A stretch of 12,705 bases of DNA from Alistipes sp. (lineage in GTDB: Bacteria > Bacteroidota > Bacteroidia > Bacteroidales > Rikenellaceae), in NCBI GenBank assembly GCA_022511355.1, contig JAFLRS010000044.1:1-12705 (forward strand). Reading direction: 5' to 3'. Positions 7,113 through 12,705 of this stretch are shown piece by piece; the stretch's first letter is position 1; every line of letters starts with the position of its first letter. Below the pieces are notes generated by a model that did not search any database, had not been told where the DNA came from, and saw only the letters and a list, made by a program, of their open reading frames with translations. Position numbers and translations under genes: made by a program.

Positions 7113-8861
7113 ATGCGCAGTTTGTCGAAAATAACGGTCGCGGCAGCTTTGGGGCTGCTCCTGCTGTGCGGATTCGCCAAAGGTCCGCAGAGCAACCCTG
7201 CAGCAGACCGGCCGCAACCGCAGCACGACTCGCTGAAGGCTCTCTATCTCTACACCGACGCCATTAAAAAGGCCCTCATCGACAGCAGCCGCACCGAAGC
7301 CGTCGCACTGCTGCGGAGAGCCGTGGCCGCCGATTCGACCTATGCCCCCGCATGGTACGAACTCGCCGGCGACGAACTCTACAAGGAACCTGACCGTGCC
7401 GTCGATTATGCCCGACGGGCTTTGGCCGCCGACTCCTCCGACAAATGGTATATGCAGCGTCTGGGTCAGGCCCTCCTCGTCGCACGACGCTACAACGAAG
7501 CCATACCCGTCTACGAAAAACTGCTCAAAGCCGACCGCAATCCCGACGACTACCGCATTCTGGCCATACTCTACGAACAGAACGAACGTCCTTTCTCGGC
7601 CATAGCCATCCTCGATTCGGCCGACGGCCAGTTCGGACGCATTCCGGCACTCTCCGACATCAAACGACGGCTCCTGCTCGCAACTCGACAGTACGACAAG
7701 GCTCTCGACGAAGCTTCAGCCGCCGTCGCCGCAATACCCTACGCCCCCGACAACTACATAGCGCTCGGGGAAGTCTACGAACGAAAAGGACAGGATTCGC
7801 TGGCCCACGCTTCATTCCGCAAGGCGGTGGAGGTCGATTCCTCGAGCCTCTATGCCTGGGCTTCGCTCGGCGACTACTACCTCCGCAAACAGGACCATCA
7901 TGCCAATCTCGAAGTCTCGCAACAGCTCTTCTCGTTCGACCACACCCCGCTCGAAGACAAACTCGATATGTTCCGACGCATGACCGCCGACCGACGATTC
8001 TACAGCGAATATTATCCGCAGATAAACCGTCTGGCAGCGACGCTCTACATAAAATACCCCGACGAACCTCGCGTCGTGAAGCTCTACGCACAGCATCTCA
8101 TCGAATCGGGCTACATCGAACAGGCCGCCGACGTCTACAAACGGCATCTCGACGACCAGCCCCCGCAGCTCGAATACTACACCATGATTTCGGCCATCGA
8201 GAGCTATCTCGAACGTCCCGACTCCTCGGACCGTTATCTGACCCTCGCTCTGGAACGTTTTCCGCTCGATGCCGAAGTGCATATTCTGCGCGGCGGGCGT
8301 TTCCACCTCGAAGGCCGGTACAAGGAGGCTCTGAAGTGCTTCCGCACCGCCCTCAAATATGCCGGCAGCGATTCTCTGCGCAGCGAAATATGGGGCTATA
8401 CGGGCGACGTATATCATGCCCGTTCAGCGGGCCGACGCGCCGACATGAAGCGCTGTTACGCCGCCTACGACAAGGCTCTGAAGGCTTATGCCGACAATAC
8501 GAGCGTACTGAACAACTACGCCTATTTCCTCGCGCAGGAGGGACGCGACCTCGAACGCGCACTCACGATGGCCGAAAGGGCTACAACACTCTCGGAGAAC
8601 AACGCCACCTATCTGGACACCCGTGCGTGGGTGCTGTACCGCATGAGTCGTTACGAGGAGGCCAAACGCATACAGCGTCAGGCTCTGTCGCTCGACCGTT
8701 CGGAAAGCCCCGAACTCAGACTCCATTACGGCGACATATTGGCGGCATTGGGCGACACCTACATGGCCGAAGTATACTGGCGACGCGCTCTCGAAGCCGG
8801 ATACCGCGACCCCGAAGCCGTCGAACGGCGCATACTGAAACTCAAAAACAGGCAGCAATGA
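7113..8861 (+). CDS. exported tetratricopeptide-repeat protein
   Basis: The 582-residue product starts with a signal sequence (MRSLSK, then a Leu-rich core to about residue 22). A Cys follows LLLL, but the residue before it is Leu, so it is a poor lipobox and a secreted periplasmic form is at least as likely. From about residue 45 to the end the protein is helical TPR repeats; visible units include AVALLRRAVAADSTYAPAWYELAG, a second with DRAVDYARRALAADSSD, EAIPVYEKLLKADRNPDDY, SLAHASFRKAVEVDSSSLYAW, EALKCFRTALKYAGSD and EEAKRIQRQALSLDRSES. The middle (about 280-345) is less regular. TPR arrays are protein-protein scaffolds, so a partner in envelope assembly is likely but unproven. It begins 32 bases after pheS, and its stop overlaps the start of the EnvC-like gene as ATGA, which suggests the two are made together. 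Confidence 0.88.
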   Translation: MRSLSKITVAAALGLLLLCGFAKGPQSNPAADRPQPQHDSLKALYLYTDAIKKALIDSSRTEAVALLRRAVAADSTYAPAWYELAGDELYKEPDRAVDYARRALAADSSDKWYMQRLGQALLVARRYNEAIPVYEKLLKADRNPDDYRILAILYEQNERPFSAIAILDSADGQFGRIPALSDIKRRLLLATRQYDKALDEASAAVAAIPYAPDNYIALGEVYERKGQDSLAHASFRKAVEVDSSSLYAWASLGDYYLRKQDHHANLEVSQQLFSFDHTPLEDKLDMFRRMTADRRFYSEYYPQINRLAATLYIKYPDEPRVVKLYAQHLIESGYIEQAADVYKRHLDDQPPQLEYYTMISAIESYLERPDSSDRYLTLALERFPLDAEVHILRGGRFHLEGRYKEALKCFRTALKYAGSDSLRSEIWGYTGDVYHARSAGRRADMKRCYAAYDKALKAYADNTSVLNNYAYFLAQEGRDLERALTMAERATTLSENNATYLDTRAWVLYRMSRYEEAKRIQRQALSLDRSESPELRLHYGDILAALGDTYMAEVYWRRALEAGYRDPEAVERRILKLKNRQQ

Positions 8862-9982
8862 AAGCACGACGCACACTAACGGCCTTAGCGCTGATGATTT
8901 CGATTCTGGCATCGGCTGCGGCTTCGGCGCAGAACGACAAAAAAATAGAGGCTCAACGCAAAGTGATTGCCGACCTCGAACGCAAAGTCGCCGCCGAAGA
9001 AAAAAATATCTCCAAACTCAAAAACGACCGCTCGTCGGCACAGGAACGCGTGAACCGCCTCTCGCGGCAGATTGAAGCACGCAACGATCTGCTTCAGGCC
9101 AACGAACAGCAGTCGCGACTGCTCCAGAACGACGTGGACCGCGCCAATTTCAAAGCCGATTCTCTCGCCCGTCTGCTCGAACACCAACGCCGCAACTATG
9201 CCGAAATGGTGCGCGAATCCTATCGCAACTACCGCAACGACAACTATATATCGTTCATATTTTCGTCGGACGGATTCCTCGACATGGCACGACGCATAGC
9301 TCTCCTGCGCGAAGTCGCCGCAAAACGCACCTCGCAAATCGAAAATATCCGCGTGACAGCCGGCAAAGTCGAACTCCACAGAGCCGAACTGGCCCGACAA
9401 AAAGCCTCGCTCGACTCCGTGAAACGCAAAATCAACAACGAAAAAGCCAAAATGCAGCAGGATGTCAAAAACGCCAAATCGGCCGTCCAACAGCTATCCT
9501 CGCGCGAAAAACAGGCCATAAAACAAAAAGCCGAAAAAGAACGCCAACTCTCTCTCGCACGCAACGAACTGCAAAAACTTATCAAAGGCAACAAGGTCGG
9601 AAACTCCTTCTCCAAAGCCTCCAAAATCGACCTCCCCGTCGAAGGCGGCTCTCGCGGCAAAATCGTGAACGGAGTGTGCGAAATCAACGGCAAACCCAAT
9701 GCAGCTGTCAAATCGGTATACGACGGCAAAGTCGTCGCCGTAAAACCCGCAGGCAATCGCTACGAAGTATATATCGCTCACGGCGAACGCGTTTCATCTT
9801 ATTCGAACCTGTCAGCCGTCACCGTCAAAGTCAATCAGACCGTCAAACGCAACGAACGAATCGGTACCATCGGCTCGTGGGTCAATCCGCTCAAAAGCGA
9901 ACCCGAATACAAAATACTGTTCCAGCTGCAGTCGCCCAACAGCAACGAATCATTTAATCTGGCAGCCATGTTCGGCAAGTAA
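8858..9982 (+). CDS. EnvC-like coiled-coil protein with degenerate LytM (M23) domain
   Basis: This 374-residue protein has a signal peptide (cut likely after AAASA, before QND, about residue 24), long charged coiled coils (about 27-125 and 160-245) and a C-terminal M23/LytM-like domain from about residue 255. In E. coli the same layout is EnvC, which does not cut peptidoglycan itself but activates amidases at division. The zinc-site residues of active M23 enzymes are missing here: no HxxxD-type motif in the first part of the domain, Asn317 in SYSNLS where active enzymes have YxHL, and YKILFQ where HxH is expected. It is therefore probably a regulator rather than a hydrolase. The start is the ATG overlapping the TPR gene's stop. 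ybeY follows after 12 bases. Confidence 0.88.
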   Translation: MKARRTLTALALMISILASAAASAQNDKKIEAQRKVIADLERKVAAEEKNISKLKNDRSSAQERVNRLSRQIEARNDLLQANEQQSRLLQNDVDRANFKADSLARLLEHQRRNYAEMVRESYRNYRNDNYISFIFSSDGFLDMARRIALLREVAAKRTSQIENIRVTAGKVELHRAELARQKASLDSVKRKINNEKAKMQQDVKNAKSAVQQLSSREKQAIKQKAEKERQLSLARNELQKLIKGNKVGNSFSKASKIDLPVEGGSRGKIVNGVCEINGKPNAAVKSVYDGKVVAVKPAGNRYEVYIAHGERVSSYSNLSAVTVKVNQTVKRNERIGTIGSWVNPLKSEPEYKILFQLQSPNSNESFNLAAMFGK

Positions 9983-9994
9983 AACCTTATAATC

Positions 9995-10447
9995 ATGCCA
10001 AAACCACGCATAGGATTCTACAACGACGGCTCCTCTTTCCTGCCGCCGCATCGGCGCAACATACGACGTTGGCTCATCAGCGTCGCTCACCGGGAAAATC
10101 GCCGGATAACCGAATTGGCCTACATCTTCTGCTCGGCACAACGACATCGCGAAATGAACAGGCAATTCCTCGGTCACGACTACTTTACCGACGTCATAAC
10201 CTTCGACTACGGCAGCCGCCAACAGGCAACCGCCTCCGGAGATATCTTTATCGACGTGGAAACCGTCCGCGACAATGCACGCATCTACGGCACCGACCCC
10301 AAACGCGAAATGCTGCGCATAATAGTCCACGGATTGCTCCATCTCTGCGGTCAGAAGGACAAAACACCACGCACCGAAGCACAAATGCATCGCAAAGAGG
10401 ACAAATATCTCGCTCTGTGGGACTCGCTCACTCAATCCGAACAATGA
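9995..10447 (+). CDS. ybeY: endoribonuclease/rRNA maturation factor YbeY
   Basis: YbeY is a small cytoplasmic metalloprotein needed for 16S rRNA 3'-end maturation and 70S quality control. The 150-residue product has the family's NRQFLGHDYFTDVITFDY region, then ASGDIFID, and the metal site HGLLHLCGQKD with H112 and H116. The third ligand of the usual HxxxHxxxxxH motif is Asp122 here, as I recall for Bacteroidetes YbeY generally, so the site is probably still functional. KTPRTEAQMHRKEDKYL at the end fits the family. The start follows the EnvC-like stop by 12 bases, and the stop overlaps the mnmG start as ATGA. Confidence 0.95.
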   Translation: MPKPRIGFYNDGSSFLPPHRRNIRRWLISVAHRENRRITELAYIFCSAQRHREMNRQFLGHDYFTDVITFDYGSRQQATASGDIFIDVETVRDNARIYGTDPKREMLRIIVHGLLHLCGQKDKTPRTEAQMHRKEDKYLALWDSLTQSEQ

Positions 10448-12330
10448 CTCTCAATTACGATATAATAGTTGTGGGCGGCGGTCATGCAGGCTGCGAAGCC
10501 GCCTCGGCAGCCGCCAGACTCGGCTCACGCACCCTGCTGCTCACCATGGATATGACCAAATTCGCCGCCATGTCCTGCAACCCCGCCATCGGAGGCGTCG
10601 CCAAAGGACAGATAGTGCGCGAAATCGATGCACTCGGCGGCCTCACCGGACGCATTACCGACCTTACAACCATTCAGTTCCGTATGCTCAACCGCTCCAA
10701 AGGCGCAGCAATGTGGAGTCCCCGCGCACAGTGCGACAAAAACCGATTCTCCGAAGAATGGCGGCGCGCACTCGAAAATACCGACAACCTCTACATATGG
10801 CAGGATACCGCCGAAGAGGTGCTGTTCGGACGCGACGACGACAATCGGCTCAGAGTCAAAGGTATACGCACCCGAATGGGAGTTACGTTCGAAGCCCGTG
10901 CCGTGGTGCTTACCTGCGGAACCTTCCTCTCGGGACTCATGCACTGCGGACGCAGCAGCGCCGAAGGCGGACGTGCAGGCGACGCCGCAGCTCACGGATT
11001 GACACACTCACTCACCGCAGTCGGATTCGAATCCGGACGCATGAAAACCGGAACCCCCGCACGACTCGACGGCCGAACCATCGACTTCTCACAACTCGAA
11101 CCGCAGGAAGGCGATGCTCAACCGTCAAAATTTTCATTCTCCGACCAAACTCAACCCGTTGAAAATCAGATGCCCTGCTATGGCGTATACACCTCGGCCG
11201 AAGTCCACGACACACTCCGTACAGGCTTCGCCGACTCGCCTCTCTTCAACGGCACAATCAAGGGAATCGGACCGCGGTACTGCCCCAGCATCGAAGACAA
11301 ACTCCGTACCTTCGCCGACAAAGAACAACATCTGCTCTTCCTCGAACCCGAAGGACGCAATACCAACGAATATTATCTGAACGGATTCTCTTCGTCATTG
11401 CCTTATGACGTGCAAATCAGAGCGTTACACCAAATACGAGGACTCGAAAACGTACACGTCTACCGCCCGGGCTACGCCATCGAATACGACTACTTCCCGC
11501 CCGTACAACTGCACCATTCGCTCGAAACCAAACTCGCAGACAATCTGTGGTTCGCAGGTCAGATTAACGGCACTACCGGATACGAAGAGGCTGCCGCTCA
11601 GGGACTTATGGCCGGCATCAACGCCCATCGGAAACTCGTCGGACAACCGCCGCTCATCCTCCGACGCGATGAAGCCTACATCGGAGTGCTTATCGACGAC
11701 CTCGTGACCAAAGGCGTCGATGAACCTTACCGTATGTTCACCTCACGAGCCGAATATCGAATTTTGCTTCGTCAGGACAATGCCGATATGCGACTTACTC
11801 CAAAAGGATACGAAATCGGACTCGTAAACGATGAAAATTACAATAAATTCCTCGAAAAAAAATCGTCTGTAGAATCGCTTATTTCATTCGCGCACGCACA
11901 GAGCATCAAACCGCACGAAATTCACGACTATTTAATTTCGGTGAATTCCGAACCTTTGGCGCACGGAAAGAAGCTTTATGACCTGTTGCTTCGCAATGAA
12001 ATTACCGTTGCGGGACTTCGGGCGGTGCTGCCGCGACTCGAGGAGTTTATTGTCGGACACAACATCGGCGAGGAGGCAATCGAGGAGGCGGAGATACTTA
12101 TAAAGTATCGCGGCTATATCGAACGCGAAAAACTTATCGCCGAGAAGTTGCGACGACTTGAAAATATCGCCATTCCTGCCGATTTCGATTTCAACGGTAT
12201 GCAGTCGTTGACGATTGAAGCGCGACAGAAGCTGACGCGGATACGTCCTGCGACTATCGGTCAGGCATCGCGCATTCCGGGAGTTTCGCCTGCCGATGTA
12301 AATGTTTTACTGATAAAATTCGGCCGGTAA
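10444..12330 (+). CDS. mnmG: tRNA uridine-5-carboxymethylaminomethyl modification enzyme MnmG (GidA)
   Basis: MnmG is an FAD protein that, with the GTPase MnmE, makes the cmnm5 group on wobble U34 of several tRNAs. The 628-residue product is full length for the family. It shows the dinucleotide-binding GGGHAG (11-16), MSCNPAIGGVAKGQIVREID, GTFLSGLMHCG, GGRAGDAAAHGL, MKTGTPARLDGRTID, GPRYCPSIEDK, the NEYYLNGFSSSLP signature, WFAGQINGTTGYEEAAAQG, FTSRAEYRILLRQDNAD and the C-terminal TIGQASRIPGVSPAD that contacts MnmE and tRNA. The start is the ATG overlapping the ybeY stop. From about 11760 on, codon choice and base skew change clearly (GAG over GAA, CTT/TTG Leu codons, G over C), while the protein stays normal; see findings. 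A strong terminator follows. Confidence 0.98.
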   Translation: MTLNYDIIVVGGGHAGCEAASAAARLGSRTLLLTMDMTKFAAMSCNPAIGGVAKGQIVREIDALGGLTGRITDLTTIQFRMLNRSKGAAMWSPRAQCDKNRFSEEWRRALENTDNLYIWQDTAEEVLFGRDDDNRLRVKGIRTRMGVTFEARAVVLTCGTFLSGLMHCGRSSAEGGRAGDAAAHGLTHSLTAVGFESGRMKTGTPARLDGRTIDFSQLEPQEGDAQPSKFSFSDQTQPVENQMPCYGVYTSAEVHDTLRTGFADSPLFNGTIKGIGPRYCPSIEDKLRTFADKEQHLLFLEPEGRNTNEYYLNGFSSSLPYDVQIRALHQIRGLENVHVYRPGYAIEYDYFPPVQLHHSLETKLADNLWFAGQINGTTGYEEAAAQGLMAGINAHRKLVGQPPLILRRDEAYIGVLIDDLVTKGVDEPYRMFTSRAEYRILLRQDNADMRLTPKGYEIGLVNDENYNKFLEKKSSVESLISFAHAQSIKPHEIHDYLISVNSEPLAHGKKLYDLLLRNEITVAGLRAVLPRLEEFIVGHNIGEEAIEEAEILIKYRGYIEREKLIAEKLRRLENIAIPADFDFNGMQSLTIEARQKLTRIRPATIGQASRIPGVSPADVNVLLIKFGR

Positions 12331-12373
12331 ACCTTTATTCATTCCGCCGGCCATGCAGTTGATTCCGTTAATA

Positions 12374-12387
12374 GTTCCACGTGGAAC
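12374..12387. promoter_or_regulatory. parS-like palindrome
   Basis: GTTCCACGTGGAAC is a perfect 14-bp palindrome 44 bases after the mnmG stop. With its flanks (A on both sides) it differs from the B. subtilis-type ParB site TGTTCCACGTGAAACA at two of 16 bases, and it keeps the CACGTG core. It lies within the 3' region before the mnmG terminator. The ParB assignment is an inference from sequence likeness; another dimeric regulator could use the same palindrome. Confidence 0.55.
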
Positions 12388-12396
12388 ATTATATAT

Positions 12397-12425
12397 TCTC
12401 CCCGTTCACGCGGGGAGATTTTTTT
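12397..12425 (+). terminator. intrinsic terminator after mnmG
   Basis: An 8-bp stem (TCTCCCCG at 12397-12404 with CGGGGAGA at 12411-12418) with a 6-base loop is followed by seven T at 12419-12425. This is a canonical Rho-independent terminator on the + strand and probably ends the pheS-to-mnmG unit. Confidence 0.9.
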
Positions 12426-12500
12426 ATTATTTAGTTGGTGTTCAGTGGTTTAGATTATCCGCTGCATTGTAAATTGTATAATCCTGCACGGTTTCTCATT

Positions 12501-12637
12501 CTGTCATCTTGAGCGGAACGAACGGAGTAAGTGAAGTCGAAAGATCTGGTGGCATAACGCGGTCAGTAAGTGGTTCACGTTACGTACTATAACCGCGTAT
12601 TCTCTAACAGATCCCTCGGCTACGCTCGGGATGACAA
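12501..12637. repeat. foldback (MITE/REP-like) intergenic element
   Basis: The outer ends pair as TGTCATC (12502-12508) with GATGACA (12630-12636); inner parts pair as GAGCG with CGCTC and GATCTG (12543-12548) with CAGATC (12608-12613). A further stem inside the loop pairs ACGCGGT (12557-12563) with ACCGCGT (12592-12598). The whole stretch could fold into one long imperfect hairpin. The end sequences (GTCATCTTGAGCG; CTCGGGATGACA) look like dispersed repeats I know from intergenic regions of many Bacteroidetes. There is no open frame for a transposase. Only one copy is visible here. Confidence 0.7.
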
Positions 12638-12644
12638 GGGTAAT

Positions 12645-12666
12645 AAAAATAACGCCAATGGCGTTA
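12645..12666 (-). terminator. intrinsic terminator for a convergent minus-strand gene
   Basis: Read on the minus strand, TAACGCC (12666-12660 in + coordinates GGCGTTA) and GGCGTTA (12656-12650) form a 7-bp stem around a 3-base ATT loop, followed by TTTTT at 12649-12645 and more A/T. This is a compact Rho-independent terminator pointing left, toward mnmG, so transcription should arrive from beyond the right edge. Confidence 0.7.
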
Positions 12667-12705
12667 CAATAAATCCGCACTGCGAAATTTTCGGATAAGG
12701 GCGTG
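12664..12705 (-). CDS. possible C-terminal end of a convergent gene, start outside window
   Basis: On the minus strand a frame entering from the window edge reads 13 codons, HALIRKFRSADLL, then TAA at 12666-12664. The stop codon forms the first bases of the terminator stem described at 12645-12666, a common economy at gene ends. The stretch is far too short to identify, and the other two minus frames are also open here, so the frame choice depends on the terminator position. Confidence 0.35.
   Translation of the reverse strand, partial: HALIRKFRSADLL

Noticed and set aside
9995..10447. YbeY inactivated by loss of the third metal His (Asp122).
   Set aside because: As I recall, Asp at this position is usual in Bacteroidetes YbeY, and Asp can bind the metal; the rest of the protein is intact.
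12397..12425. CCCCG...CGGGG hairpin as a CRISPR repeat core.
   Set aside because: It occurs once, has no spacer periodicity and is followed by a T-run, so it is a terminator.

Overview
The window reads as a chromosomal stretch from a GC-rich member of the Bacteroidales, most like Alistipes or another Rikenellaceae. The evidence is lineage-typical gene families (a DUF4296 lipoprotein, an SbsA-type Ig-like protein, a degenerate EnvC-like LytM protein, a YbeY with Asp in place of the third His, a PheS with an extra Cys cluster), start codons without Shine-Dalgarno sequences, and a Bacteroidetes-style -7 box (TACCTTTG) upstream of pheS. All eleven genes seen in full or large part lie on the + strand. 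The genus is an inference from sequence style.

Layout. (1) 1-2280: the 3' part of an Ig-like envelope protein gene, then an outer-membrane beta-barrel protein 13 bases downstream. (2) 2281-2437: a short gap with a C-rich/G-rich foldback repeat. (3) 2438-5988: a tightly packed run of rbfA (30S maturation), a LolC/E-type FtsX permease, a DUF4296 lipoprotein and a COG0402-type amidohydrolase; the last two junctions are ATGA overlaps. (4) 5989-6054: the pheS promoter region. (5) 6055-12330: a second run of pheS, a TPR protein, an EnvC-like coiled-coil/LytM protein, ybeY and mnmG, again with ATGA overlaps at TPR/envC and ybeY/mnmG. (6) 12331-12705: no complete gene. It holds a parS-like palindrome, the mnmG terminator, a foldback element of about 137 bp resembling dispersed Bacteroidetes repeats, and a minus-strand terminator that suggests a convergent gene entering from the right.

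Together the genes mix translation and RNA modification (rbfA, pheS, ybeY, mnmG) with envelope biogenesis (barrel, permease, lipoprotein, EnvC-like activator). This is housekeeping content. I found no defence system, CRISPR array, transposase or other clearly new multi-gene system. The points most worth a second look are the change of base skew and codon choice inside the 3' quarter of mnmG, the parS-like site just after it, the two foldback repeats, and the probable convergent gene whose stop codon is built into its terminator.
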